Source: Leptospira langatensis
GTDB lineage: Bacteria > Spirochaetota > Leptospiria > Leptospirales > Leptospiraceae
NCBI RefSeq assembly: GCF_004770615.1
Contig: NZ_RQER01000007.1
Location: 310,001-374,000, forward strand
Length of the DNA stretch: 64,000 nt
Direction: 5' to 3'
Below, in pieces: positions 54,410 to 63,189 of this stretch (the first letter of the stretch is position 1; every line of letters begins with the position of its first letter). The notes beneath the pieces were generated by a model. That model was not told the DNA's origin and did no database searches. It saw nothing but the letters and a program-made list of their open reading frames with translations. A program made the position numbers and the translations under genes.

Positions 54410-55045
54410 CTAATATTCGAAAAAGAAACGATACGTATAGAATTCCAGATCCAATATCTGCACTTCGAGGGTGTTTTTCCCGTCTTTAAAGCATGAATTC
54501 TTAAACGTAGCCAGGATATTCCTGGACTCTTCTTCATAGGCACTTTGCTCTCTGCTTACCAACGGAGAAGAAGTCTTTGAATGTTCTTGTTTGTATTTAG
54601 AGACTCTGTCCTTATCTTCTCCCAACTGAGTGGGGAATATATAGTACGTATAAGGATATTCTAATTTATCTTTCGCATCGCAGTGTTCTAAGCGAACGCC
54701 TATTTCTCCCACTTTGTCCATAGGCCTTTCCAAATAGTTGGATCGGATCTGAATGAGGAAGACCCGCTTTTCTCCAGGTTTCCAGCCTAAGGCAGGATCG
54801 AGAAGGCTCTTGTTTTCCTTTCCGGGAATGCTGTTATTATTCGGATCCTCTAAGACTTGTTTGAGTTTGTCTCCGCGGATCTCCCAGGCCTTTACTTCGA
54901 ATGCGGCATGTCGCAGTTCAAATGGCTCCGGCGTGCCTTGCTTCTTATCCCAAGAAACCCCGGTTCGGATGAATGCTTGGTTTGGCGCATAACCCATTCT
55001 AATGCATGAGAATAGAAAAAGAGGAAGGAGTAAAAAGACTCTCAT
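54410..55045 (-). CDS. lipoprotein of unknown function
   Basis: 211 residues beginning MRVFLLLPLFLFSC, a short signal peptide with lipobox LFSC, so the protein is lipidated at residue 14. The mature part is beta-rich with charged loops; no recognised domain. It is 3 bp after the HEAT-repeat gene on the same strand, and the last gene of the ribH-nusB-TPR-HEAT operon. A role with that HEAT protein in the envelope is possible but unproved. Confidence 0.75.
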   Translation of the reverse strand: MRVFLLLPLFLFSCIRMGYAPNQAFIRTGVSWDKKQGTPEPFELRHAAFEVKAWEIRGDKLKQVLEDPNNNSIPGKENKSLLDPALGWKPGEKRVFLIQIRSNYLERPMDKVGEIGVRLEHCDAKDKLEYPYTYYIFPTQLGEDKDRVSKYKQEHSKTSSPLVSREQSAYEEESRNILATFKNSCFKDGKNTLEVQILDLEFYTYRFFFEY

Positions 55046-55048
55046 ATA

Positions 55049-56389
55049 TCAATGGGAGACCTTGATCACTAGGATCTCTCTCATTGCCTTTTCCATTTCT
55101 AGTTTCACTTCGATCGTCTTTTCGAATACGTATGCATCGAACAATGCAGGAAGACATTCCGGATCTCCGATCACCCTGACCGTATCCACAGCCTGTAAAC
55201 GAAGAGATAGATTTTCCTTCTTATTATTGCTAGCATAAGAGATCAAAGCCGGGACTGAAGTCTTGTCCTTCAATTCTCCCAACGCTCTTAGAACGGAAAG
55301 CTTGACCTCGTTCACTTTTTCCTTTTCGAAAATGCGCTTGAGTTCGCTCGTTCCAGGATTGAATCCTAGTTTTCCCATGGCTTCTGCAGCACGAGAGCGA
55401 AGTCCAGGATCCTTGTCCCCATCCAGCACAGTCAAAAGCCCCTGGCCTCCTCCGTGCGCTCCCAACTCTAAAAGAAGATCGATCAGTCTCGCCTTTAAGC
55501 CGGGAACGGTTTCTTTTGCCAATTGCTCGGAAACGGATTTGGCGCCCTGCTTATCGCTCAAATAGAAGAGAGCTTCGGTGCTCACCTTTCTGAGATCGGG
55601 ATTCGGTTCCGTGATCCCCTTATAGAACATACTAATGTACTGACGACTTTTTCTGTTCTTCAGGATCTCCATACCATGGATGCGAACGTCTTCGTCCGGA
55701 TCCGAGGCAGCCATTTTCTGGATCTGACCGCGATTGTCAGGAATATTATTTTTATTTAATACAAGGAAGAATTTCCTACGAAGCGCAGGACTATCATCCC
55801 CTGAGAATTTATTGATGAGATTCTGGACTCTCTCGTCCTTGATCCATATAGAAGCCTCTAAGAAATACTCTCTGTATACCGGATTCGTGGAGATTGCGAG
55901 ATCCAAAACATGAGGCATGGCTCGATCGTCTTTGATCGCTTGCACATATCTGTATGCGAACTGCCTCACCTCGAAGTCGGTATGAGTGAGTCCGGCGATC
56001 ACGGCGTAGATGAGCCTCTTTTCCTTTCTCTTGTCTGCGAGTTCCAGGATCTTTCTTTGGATCTCCACATTCTTAGTATTCTTGAATGTGGAATCCAATT
56101 CCGGAGCCCAGGTAGGAGCTAAGTTATCTAGATCGTCTAACTCGAAATATAAGGCTAATGCGGCAAAGATACTATCTTCTCTCGCTTCCGGATCGGAAAC
56201 GATCTTGGGAAGCTCCTTTACCAGATCCAAACGTGCCTTGGATCGGATCTCCGAAATGCTCCTAGCCTGGGAACGACCCTTAGAAAGAACTGCTTCCTTA
56301 AAGACGTCTTTTGGTTCTTCGGCTAAGATTTGTCCGGTAAAGATATAAGAGATGAGTAAGAGAATGCAAAAGAATAGATTTCTTTTCAG
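55049..56389 (-). CDS. exported HEAT-repeat protein, probable CTG start
   Basis: 446 residues if read from CTG at 56389. The open frame upstream of the first TTG (56230) encodes a good signal peptide, [18 protein letters not shown] ending ILA-EE, which argues strongly that translation begins upstream; no ATG, GTG or TTG lies before it. CTG overlaps the TGA of the TPR gene in the same CTGA arrangement as the ATGA overlaps elsewhere, and AGAGGG lies 10 nt before it. The body is about ten HEAT repeats ([49 protein letters not shown]). A periplasmic scaffold is likely. Confidence 0.8.
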   Translation of the reverse strand: MKRNLFFCILLLISYIFTGQILAEEPKDVFKEAVLSKGRSQARSISEIRSKARLDLVKELPKIVSDPEAREDSIFAALALYFELDDLDNLAPTWAPELDSTFKNTKNVEIQRKILELADKRKEKRLIYAVIAGLTHTDFEVRQFAYRYVQAIKDDRAMPHVLDLAISTNPVYREYFLEASIWIKDERVQNLINKFSGDDSPALRRKFFLVLNKNNIPDNRGQIQKMAASDPDEDVRIHGMEILKNRKSRQYISMFYKGITEPNPDLRKVSTEALFYLSDKQGAKSVSEQLAKETVPGLKARLIDLLLELGAHGGGQGLLTVLDGDKDPGLRSRAAEAMGKLGFNPGTSELKRIFEKEKVNEVKLSVLRALGELKDKTSVPALISYASNNKKENLSLRLQAVDTVRVIGDPECLPALFDAYVFEKTIEVKLEMEKAMREILVIKVSH

Positions 56390-58455
56390 AAAAGACCGTC
56401 CCTCTTGGAGGAATCCTCCAGTGCGGCGGAAGCAGCACGTTTATTATCGTAAGCTTCCGTATTTGAGGGATCTAAGTCTATTGCATTTTGGAAGGAGCGG
56501 ACCGCCTTTTTGAACTCTCCGTTCTTATAAAAGGCCACTCCCAGATAATTATACGCCGTAGAAGCCACCTTCGGCTTCACTTCCGAACGAACGATTGCAG
56601 TCAATTCTTCGATCGCCTTTTCGCGATCTAGAACGGAATTCGAGTCCAATAGGATCTTAGAGAGGACCAATCTACCCTCGTAGTCTTCTGGGTCCATATG
56701 AGCCGAACGATACGCTTCGTCCTTGGCCCTATTCTTCAGATCCGGATCCTTGGACTTATTATAGAGAAGTGCAAGCTTCTTATGAGCCTGCTTGATCTCT
56801 CCCGTGTTCCTGGACTGATTCATTACTTGCAAGAGTATCTTTTCCGCGCTGGAAGATTCCCCACTGCCCATATAGGCTTCTGCGAGCTTGAGAGCAACCT
56901 TATAGTAATCGTTCTTTTGTTTGAACAGGATGGTGTATTCCTCGATCGCTTCTCGATAGAATTTATTCTCTAAATAATAATCTCCCAAGGCTTCCTTGGA
57001 TTTGAGATCGCTCGGATCCAGATAGGATGCCTTTCGGAAATTCTCGATTGCCTGAGTCCCGTTGCCTGTGTGCTTGTATACCAAGCCAAGATTATAATAT
57101 GCCTTTGCATTCTTAGGATTCAGATCCAATACACGGTTCAGATATGTGATCGCTTCTCCATATCTTTCCATCTGATCCAAGACTACACCTAGATTCAATA
57201 ACGCAGTCTCCGTAAAACTGTCGCCAGGAGTAGAGTCTACAATCCTTCTGTAGGTTTCTTCCGCTGCCAGAAGGTCGCCTCGATTATAATATGTTTCTGC
57301 AAGTTGGAACAGAAGGTCCAAATTATTCGGATTGTATTTTAGGCCCTTCTGTAGAGCGTCAATGGATTGCTCTCCTTGGTTGAGCTGCTCGAAACCTTCC
57401 GCAATGGATCTGAACAATTCGGGATCGTTCGCGCCTGTCTGCTTCGCAAGTTCCAAGTATTTCAAGGACTCTTCTATCTTACCGTTCTTCTTTAATACGA
57501 TAGAAAGATTATAGAGAGCCTTTGCGTCATTCGGAGAAAGCACCGCTGCTTCCCGGAAATAATGCTCAGAGGCAACGTAATCCCCTCGATTGTACGCGAT
57601 ATTCCCCAAGTAGGAATTAGATAGAGCAGCAAGCTTTCCTCCTCGAGCGCGAAGAACGACTAACTTGAACTGCTCTTCCGCCTGAGGGATCTCACCCTTC
57701 TTAAAGTAACTTACGGCAAGATTGTATGTAAGATATGGATCGTCCGGCGCGGAAGTCAAACCTTGCTTGTACGCGTCAATTGCCGCGTCGGGATCATTGA
57801 TCTCATTGAATAGGTTCCCGACCATAAGAGAGATCTTGGGATCATCTGGAGCGATCTCTTTTGCCTTCATTGCAGTACTGCGAGCGTCGGAGAACTGATT
57901 GTTATGTTTATAAGCTAAAGTCAGATTATAATACGCATATACGTTCTTAGGGTCCCGAAGGATCGCCTTCTGCAGAGTGTCTATCGCCTGAGGGAATCTT
58001 CCCGACTGATCGTAGATTACGCCTAGAACGGTAAGCGCGAGCGACTTCTCCTGGTCCGTCGCCGGGCCTGTCAAAAACTCGGAACAATAATCGAATGCCT
58101 GCTTTGTGTAATTCTCCTTAAACAAATTCACACATTTGGTAAGAAGAGGGTTATTCGTGCCGTTCGGAAGATAGTGCCTTTCTAATTCACGGCTGATATC
58201 TCCCTTAGGCATGAGGGGAACCTTCCCGCCGGAATATTCTCCCGCAAGATCGGTGTTCTTGTTCTTAGAATAGAAATACCAGATACCGAAGCCAAGAAGA
58301 AGTAGAAGAGCCGCAATCACAGCTCCCCAAACATAGGCCATAGGATTATAATTTCTTTTAGAGCGAAACTCTTCCGGTTCGTCTCCGTAATAATAGGAAG
58401 GCTTAGGTTCTTCCGTCTCCAGGAAGATTCGGTTCTTGCGGATCGGGTTTTCCAT
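56386..58455 (-). CDS. membrane-anchored TPR protein
   Basis: 689 residues. A cytoplasmic head of about 40 residues, one transmembrane helix (about 40-62; [23 protein letters not shown]), then some 14-15 consecutive TPRs from about 110 to 680 ([61 protein letters not shown]). This is a protein-protein scaffold facing the periplasm. Its start overlaps nusB by 53 bp, an unusually long overlap, but the transmembrane segment and reading frame support it. It is followed by the HEAT-repeat gene with a 4-bp overlap. Confidence 0.88.
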   Translation of the reverse strand: MENPIRKNRIFLETEEPKPSYYYGDEPEEFRSKRNYNPMAYVWGAVIAALLLLLGFGIWYFYSKNKNTDLAGEYSGGKVPLMPKGDISRELERHYLPNGTNNPLLTKCVNLFKENYTKQAFDYCSEFLTGPATDQEKSLALTVLGVIYDQSGRFPQAIDTLQKAILRDPKNVYAYYNLTLAYKHNNQFSDARSTAMKAKEIAPDDPKISLMVGNLFNEINDPDAAIDAYKQGLTSAPDDPYLTYNLAVSYFKKGEIPQAEEQFKLVVLRARGGKLAALSNSYLGNIAYNRGDYVASEHYFREAAVLSPNDAKALYNLSIVLKKNGKIEESLKYLELAKQTGANDPELFRSIAEGFEQLNQGEQSIDALQKGLKYNPNNLDLLFQLAETYYNRGDLLAAEETYRRIVDSTPGDSFTETALLNLGVVLDQMERYGEAITYLNRVLDLNPKNAKAYYNLGLVYKHTGNGTQAIENFRKASYLDPSDLKSKEALGDYYLENKFYREAIEEYTILFKQKNDYYKVALKLAEAYMGSGESSSAEKILLQVMNQSRNTGEIKQAHKKLALLYNKSKDPDLKNRAKDEAYRSAHMDPEDYEGRLVLSKILLDSNSVLDREKAIEELTAIVRSEVKPKVASTAYNYLGVAFYKNGEFKKAVRSFQNAIDLDPSNTEAYDNKRAASAALEDSSKRDGLF

Positions 58456-58870
58456 GTCGGTTCGTCTCGTACTGAAGTATCGAATCTAGAACCCCGTTGA
58501 TGAACGGAACTGAATTCTCACTTTCGAACTCCTTGGTCAGTTCAACGGCTTCGTCGATCGTGACCCTGGGAGGAATTTCCTTGGAGTGCAATAACCCGTA
58601 GATGGACAAACGAAGAATACATTTGTTCACCGGGGATATCCGGGAAAAATCCCAGTTCCTCGAGTACTTCTTGATTAGAGTATCGATTGCGTCCGCGTTT
58701 TTCACAACCCCATTTATAATGGAAATGGCGAAATCCCTCTCTTCCGTTTCGATTTTTTTATCGTACCAACGGAACTTCAGGACTTCGGAAAGAGCCGGAT
58801 TCACTAGCTCTAACTGATATAATGCCATGAGGGCGATTTCACGGGACTTCCTTCTGGAAGAAGAAGACAT
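58403..58870 (-). CDS. nusB: transcription antitermination factor NusB
   Basis: 155-residue all-helical NusB, which binds boxA RNA with S10 in rRNA antitermination. The start [15 protein letters not shown] and the end segment [28 protein letters not shown] are typical. It follows ribH by 3 bp, the usual bacterial order. The last 19 residues ([14 protein letters not shown] tail) extend beyond the family core and overlap the TPR gene in another frame; the tail is probably dispensable. Confidence 0.96.
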   Translation of the reverse strand: MSSSSRRKSREIALMALYQLELVNPALSEVLKFRWYDKKIETEERDFAISIINGVVKNADAIDTLIKKYSRNWDFSRISPVNKCILRLSIYGLLHSKEIPPRVTIDEAVELTKEFESENSVPFINGVLDSILQYETNRHGKPDPQEPNLPGDGRT

Positions 58871-58873
58871 AGA

Positions 58874-59335
58874 TTAGAGAAGAGTAAGCAAGTTCGCCAT
58901 TTCAACGGCGGTCAAAGCGGATTCGTATCCCTTATTCCCAGCCTTGGTTCCGGCTCTTTCAATAGCTTGTTCGATCGTATCCGTGGTCAGGACCCCGAAG
59001 ATCACGGGAACGGAATATTGCACTCCGATAGAACCGACTTTTGCGGACTCTCCCGCCACGAAATCAAAATGAGCGGTGGCTCCTCGGATGACTGCGCCTA
59101 AGCAAATGATAGAATTGAATTTTTTACTGGCTGCTGCCTTAGATACTACAACAGGAAGTTCGTAAGCTCCAGGAATACGGATTACGGTAATATCCTTATC
59201 TTCTACCCCGGTCGCATAAAGACCGTCTAGGGCTCCTTTCAAAAGGCTTTCTACTATGAATTCATTAAAACGAGAAACGACAATGCAATGCTTTTGTCCC
59301 TTTCCGTCCAGTTTGGCTTTCAACTCTTGAGGCAT
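58874..59335 (-). CDS. ribH: 6,7-dimethyl-8-ribityllumazine synthase
   Basis: 153-residue enzyme of riboflavin biosynthesis, condensing 5-amino-6-ribitylaminouracil with 3,4-dihydroxy-2-butanone 4-phosphate. Signature segments: [44 protein letters not shown] (catalytic His in AHFDFVA) and [16 protein letters not shown] with KGYESA. The start is set at 59335 ([11 protein letters not shown]) because AAGGA lies 6 nt upstream; an upstream ATG at 59389 would add 18 unrelated residues. First gene of the nusB operon. Confidence 0.97.
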   Translation of the reverse strand: MPQELKAKLDGKGQKHCIVVSRFNEFIVESLLKGALDGLYATGVEDKDITVIRIPGAYELPVVVSKAAASKKFNSIICLGAVIRGATAHFDFVAGESAKVGSIGVQYSVPVIFGVLTTDTIEQAIERAGTKAGNKGYESALTAVEMANLLTLL

Positions 59336-59382
59336 CTGTTTCCTTGTTGCTTCTAATATCGAGAAAACACAAGTTACCCTGA

Positions 59383-60183
59383 GTGGCAACCGGAAAAGAA
59401 GCGCACCGAACCAAATTCTGCGTATTCCTCCTGCTCTTAGCAGTAGGAACTACCTTCCCATCCTGCGAAACTCTACGCTCTTTCTGGAAACCCAAGGACG
59501 ATTTCGTTAAGACCTTAAATCTTCCGGACTGGGTCCTGGAATCTTCTATCAAGCTCAGGATCTTCAGCGATTTTCCAAACATTGTAAACCCGGAAGACGC
59601 CATGCCCGAAGACGATATTGCAAGCTTCGCCAATCAATCCAGGGTCCTAGTCGCCGCTTCTCCCGCCGCGATGAGAGACATATATAAAATGGCAGGTTGC
59701 TTGGACGGAAGCGAACTCGTAGGCATCCGAGGAAATAAGCTTACGGACAGCCAAGAAGATATTTGGTACGGACTCTGTAAGAGCGGAGCCCAAGATACTA
59801 TTGTCTTCAAAGTATTTGAGATGGGGAATGATGAACTCTATCGACTCTACGAAGACGAGCTCGTAAAGAATTGGGAAGAATCCAAGAAGAATATGAACAC
59901 GAATCCGGACAAGGCAGTCCGACTCGCGACTCGGATCGTGGAGCATGAACCTTCTCATCCGGGAGCAAGAAGATTACTTGGAAGTCTTTATTTAAAAGCG
60001 GGATATTGTCCCGGAGCAGTTCGCAATTATAGGATCTATTTGAGGATCCTTCCCCGCACTCCGGAGAAGAGTAGAATAGATGATCTACTCCGAAAGAGCT
60101 GTAAAGAAAGCTTGGTCCCTAAAAAGCAAGAGCCTAAAGAATTCACAGAAGACCCTCCCACGATAGAAGAAAGCGGAAGTTGA
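59383..60183 (+). CDS. lipoprotein with TPR-like C-terminus
   Basis: 266 residues with a GTG start. A basic N-terminus, hydrophobic stretch ([14 protein letters not shown]) and lipobox FPSC (Cys about 28) mark a lipoprotein. The middle is mixed, with [16 protein letters not shown]. Residues about 175-240 look like two TPR helices pairs ([42 protein letters not shown]). The C-terminus is Glu/Pro-rich. Divergent from ribH. No specific function recognised. Confidence 0.8.
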   Translation: MATGKEAHRTKFCVFLLLLAVGTTFPSCETLRSFWKPKDDFVKTLNLPDWVLESSIKLRIFSDFPNIVNPEDAMPEDDIASFANQSRVLVAASPAAMRDIYKMAGCLDGSELVGIRGNKLTDSQEDIWYGLCKSGAQDTIVFKVFEMGNDELYRLYEDELVKNWEESKKNMNTNPDKAVRLATRIVEHEPSHPGARRLLGSLYLKAGYCPGAVRNYRIYLRILPRTPEKSRIDDLLRKSCKESLVPKKQEPKEFTEDPPTIEESGS

Positions 60184-60321
60184 AACTTCCCACCAAGTCA
60201 CTGTAATTTCCGGGTTCTCCTTCTTCTTACAGATACCTCGGAATCAAATTTCCGAATTCCAACTCACAAATTGCTAAAAAATAACGAGAGAATCACAATT
60301 CCGCTTACCCGTACATTATTA

Positions 60322-60349
60322 GTCAAGCGAGCCAGTATTATCGCTTGAC
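60322..60349. promoter_or_regulatory. putative HigA operator, 9-bp inverted repeat
   Basis: GTCAAGCGA and TCGCTTGAC are perfect 9-bp arms with a 10-nt spacer, about 28 bp before the toxin start. A TTGACA (60345-60350) overlaps the right arm and may be the -35 box, with the -10 not clear. Autorepression by the HTH antitoxin encoded at 60668 is the expected role. Confidence 0.55.
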
Positions 60350-60377
60350 AATACTATTGTAAGGCAGGAATATTTAG

Positions 60378-60659
60378 ATGATCTTATTCTTTAGATGCAA
60401 AGAAACGGAAAAGATCTGGTACCAACAGTTCTCTTACAAGTTCCCTCCGCAGATCCAGTCGATGGCGTATCGGAAACTGGTAATGTTGGACAGGTCCCAT
60501 ACATTCGAAGATTTGAGAATACCTCCTTCGAATCGTTTGGAAAAACTCTCCGGCGACAGAAAGGGTCAATACAGTATTCGGATCAACAATCAATGGCGGA
60601 TCTGCTTCACTTGGGATGAGGGAATCGCTTCGTTTGTTGAAATTGTGGATTATCATTAG
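60378..60659 (+). CDS. higB: HigB-type toxin (RelE/ParE superfamily)
   Basis: 93-residue toxin of the plasmid-maintenance killer type, an mRNA interferase acting on ribosomes. The chain shows the family pattern: KLVMLDRSHTFEDLRIPPSNRLEKL, then GQYSIRINNQWRICFTWDEG and a final VEIVDYH (the D-Y-H end typical of HigB). The gene precedes its antitoxin by 8 bp, the reversed order characteristic of HigBA. Catalytic basic residues (RINNQWRI) are present, so it appears intact. Confidence 0.93.
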   Translation: MILFFRCKETEKIWYQQFSYKFPPQIQSMAYRKLVMLDRSHTFEDLRIPPSNRLEKLSGDRKGQYSIRINNQWRICFTWDEGIASFVEIVDYH

Positions 60660-60667
60660 GAGGCAAT

Positions 60668-60970
60668 ATGAAAAAAATCCCGAACGTTCACCCAGGCGAG
60701 ATCCTCAATGAAGAGTTTCTATTGCCAATGGAGATTACAGCGTATCGACTCGCCAAAGAGACGAATCTAAATCCAACTCGTATCAGCGAGATTATCCGCG
60801 GAAAAAGAGGGATCTCCGCAGACACTGCACTACGCTTCTCTAAGTTTTTCGGAAATTCCGTGGGATTCTGGATGGGGATCCAAGATGAGTATGAGGTTCG
60901 TATGGAAAGAGAAAGGATAGCCGGAGAATTGAAAAAGATCCGGAATTATAAGGAACTCGAAAAAGTCTAA
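60668..60970 (+). CDS. higA: HigA-type antitoxin (XRE HTH)
   Basis: 100-residue antitoxin. The N-terminus IPNVHPGEILNEEFLLPM is typical of HigA, and the helix-turn-helix follows (AYRLAKETNLNPTRISEIIRGKR, with GISADTALRFSKFFG). It binds DNA and the toxin. It probably recognises the 60322-60349 repeat. GGAGG is 8 nt upstream of the ATG. Confidence 0.95.
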   Translation: MKKIPNVHPGEILNEEFLLPMEITAYRLAKETNLNPTRISEIIRGKRGISADTALRFSKFFGNSVGFWMGIQDEYEVRMERERIAGELKKIRNYKELEKV

Positions 60971-61026
60971 AGGACTTCTTTCAGATATAGAGCGATCTAT
61001 GTGAAGGAATGCCTTCTTTGCAGAAC

Positions 61027-61194
61027 CTATTCTTTCACTCTAAGAACGAGAGTGATCCTGCCGTCCGCCTTCTCCACTACTTCAAAGCCTTCTTCCCGAA
61101 GAGTCTTTTTGATCCTATAGAATCCTAGGTTCACTACTTTGGGAGAATTGGTTTTCTTAGGACCAGTGGGGAAGTATTCGGCAGAGGCATCCAT
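61027..61194 (-). CDS. small conserved-looking protein, 55 residues
   Basis: A short reading frame in an otherwise empty 300-bp stretch. The product starts MDASAEYFPTGPKK and ends GRITLVLRVKE; in between FYRIKKTLREEGFEVVE has the beta-alpha-beta character of a small folded domain, and the codon use is like that of its neighbours. No strong ribosome-binding site: AAGG directly touches the ATG. It sits between higA and the 61271 gene on the opposite strand. It could bind nucleic acid given its Lys/Arg content; function unknown. Confidence 0.5.
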   Translation of the reverse strand: MDASAEYFPTGPKKTNSPKVVNLGFYRIKKTLREEGFEVVEKADGRITLVLRVKE

Positions 61195-61270
61195 CCTTAT
61201 TAGTTTCGGTCCTGGGACCCTTCGTCTTGACCTTGACAGAAAGAAATCCTTCTTAGAAATGAGAAAGTAA

Positions 61271-61861
61271 ATGAGACGAATTCTTCCTCTCTTATTTTTT
61301 TGCGTTCTTTTAGGTTTAGGATTCCTTGGCTTTTATCTGCAAGAATGGTTCGAATCCCCTTGGGTGAGTTGGGTCTTTTCCAAGTTTTCCTTTTGGGTCT
61401 TCTTATCCGTTCTATTCCTTTCCTTTCTTGCAATGCTCCGCATCTTCCGAAGGGCAAAGAAGGCGATCCATTCCCAACACGAGGCGATCGAAAAGCATCT
61501 CAGCTCCGTATTGGACGAACTTGTACAAGACTCTCAGGCATTGAGCGAATTCCTAAGGATCGATCTCCCTCAGATGGAGGATAGGATCAAGATCTCTAAG
61601 GAGAAGGTCCCGAAAGAGATACATTCCGCATTTACCGCAAACTGGACCAAGATACGATTAGAAGCGGAAAGCGCACTCAGAGATCTGGAGACCCTACCCC
61701 TGGAACCGGAATTGGAAAACGGAGCCAAGATCAAGAAGAGCCAATCCGTATTAGAATATAAGGATCTTCTAAACCGTCATACCAAAGCAAAAATGATCAT
61801 GGAAAGAGTTCGTTCCGACCTTTCCTTACTAAAAGAAAAATTATCGGAGAAAGGATGTTGA
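61271..61861 (+). CDS. membrane protein with coiled-coil tail
   Basis: 196 residues. Two N-terminal transmembrane helices (about 4-22 and 38-58) with a short periplasmic loop carrying several Trp residues, then a long helical cytoplasmic part (about 62-195: KKAIHSQHEAIEKHLSSVLD and KAKMIMERVRSDLSLLKEKL). No family recognised. Its last 7 bp overlap the tandem-amidase gene, so the two are co-translated; a role in cell-wall maintenance is possible. Confidence 0.72.
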   Translation: MRRILPLLFFCVLLGLGFLGFYLQEWFESPWVSWVFSKFSFWVFLSVLFLSFLAMLRIFRRAKKAIHSQHEAIEKHLSSVLDELVQDSQALSEFLRIDLPQMEDRIKISKEKVPKEIHSAFTANWTKIRLEAESALRDLETLPLEPELENGAKIKKSQSVLEYKDLLNRHTKAKMIMERVRSDLSLLKEKLSEKGC

Positions 61862-63189
61862 GACCCATATCCGCGATCTGTTCCATTCTAATTCTATTTA
61901 GCTGTGCTTCCGGCTCGCCCACGCATCTTTCCGTTTTGGAAAATGAGACTCCACTTCTTCCCTTGATTGCCCTTCTCCCTCCCGGCAAGACCCTGGAGAC
62001 TCTTTCTACTTCTCGTTCCAAATCTAAGGTTAAGGGGATCCTGCTACATCATACGAAGGGCTTAAGTCCGGAAGAGTATATTAGTAAAAGTGCAAATTCA
62101 GGTTGGCTCGTTCACTACCTGGTAGATAAAAAAGGAAGACTCTACGGCTTAGAGAATGCGGGTTCCGTTCTCATAAAAGCGGCTCCCAAAATGGACAACC
62201 ATGTCTTACATCTTGCTTGGGAAGGAGATAAGGAAGATATCCTAAAGCGTCCGATCCAAAGAAAGGCCTTGGTAAGCGCTATCCAAAAGATCTCCAAGGA
62301 ATTCAATGTTCCTCTTTCGAATTCGGATGTTTCCTCTTTTTCGGGAATATTCACTCATACGCAAGGAAAGAAGAAATTCGGCGCCTTCCTGAATGGAAGC
62401 GATTGCGGAAATGAGAACGTTCTTAGATCCATATTAGAAGAGTCTAAAGGATCCTTCTTCTCCGAAATGGAATGGAAGGATAGATACGGGGATTGGGTGC
62501 TTCGTAAGGAAAGGCCTTTCGTCGGGCAAAATGGAGAGATCAAAGAACCTAGCTACGACAAGGGAAGAGGAGTTACTCCTACCCCTAAAACGGAGTTAGA
62601 GTCGGTAGAAAGAACCATGGACGGTCTTCTTCCGGAAGAAAAAAGGCTTAGATATAATTATAGAGGAATGATCTCCGCAGACTGCGTGGTATTGCATTTC
62701 ACTGCGATCAACGACTATGATGGAACAATCCTAGTGCTGGAAAAGCGAAACCTTGCAGCCACCTTTCTCGCAGACAAGGACGGAAAGATCTATCAACTCT
62801 TGGACAGTCCATTGCATATGGCAGCGGCGGCCACCGGCACCAATCGGAATTGCTTTCAGATAGAGATCGTGGGCAAGGATACGGAAATGCTTCTGGCAAA
62901 TCCGGCCCAAACTGCGGGAGTCGTAAAGCTCGTAAAAGAATTATCAGAAAAATATAATATTCCATTAAACAACAAAAAAGTGGAATCCCTGAAAGGGGTC
63001 TTCTCCCATACCCAAGCAAAGAAGAAATGGGGAGGCTCCATCTTCCTCGACGCGCAAGACTTCGATCCCGGTGAACCCTATATGAAGAAGGTACTAGAAC
63101 TCGCAGGTGGGACCTTTAACGAAGAAAAGGATTGGTTTGAGAGAACGCAAGGGGATTGGGTCCTTCTATTCACCGAGTTCCAGCCTTAA
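61855..63189 (+). CDS. lipoprotein with two tandem N-acetylmuramoyl-L-alanine amidase domains
   Basis: 444-residue lipoprotein (lipobox LFSC at about residue 17). It contains two Amidase_2/PGRP-like domains, which cleave the peptide from peptidoglycan glycan strands. Domain 1 (about 55-200) has ILLHHTKG and FTHTQGKKKFG; domain 2 (about 270-430) has VVLHFTA and FSHTQAKKKWG. The His pairs expected to bind zinc are present in both. The linker includes a short repeated pattern (DRYGDWVLRKERP and RTQGDWVLLFTEF after each domain), showing internal duplication. It converges with the AraC-type gene, their stop codons overlapping. Confidence 0.87.
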   Translation: MLRPISAICSILILFSCASGSPTHLSVLENETPLLPLIALLPPGKTLETLSTSRSKSKVKGILLHHTKGLSPEEYISKSANSGWLVHYLVDKKGRLYGLENAGSVLIKAAPKMDNHVLHLAWEGDKEDILKRPIQRKALVSAIQKISKEFNVPLSNSDVSSFSGIFTHTQGKKKFGAFLNGSDCGNENVLRSILEESKGSFFSEMEWKDRYGDWVLRKERPFVGQNGEIKEPSYDKGRGVTPTPKTELESVERTMDGLLPEEKRLRYNYRGMISADCVVLHFTAINDYDGTILVLEKRNLAATFLADKDGKIYQLLDSPLHMAAAATGTNRNCFQIEIVGKDTEMLLANPAQTAGVVKLVKELSEKYNIPLNNKKVESLKGVFSHTQAKKKWGGSIFLDAQDFDPGEPYMKKVLELAGGTFNEEKDWFERTQGDWVLLFTEFQP

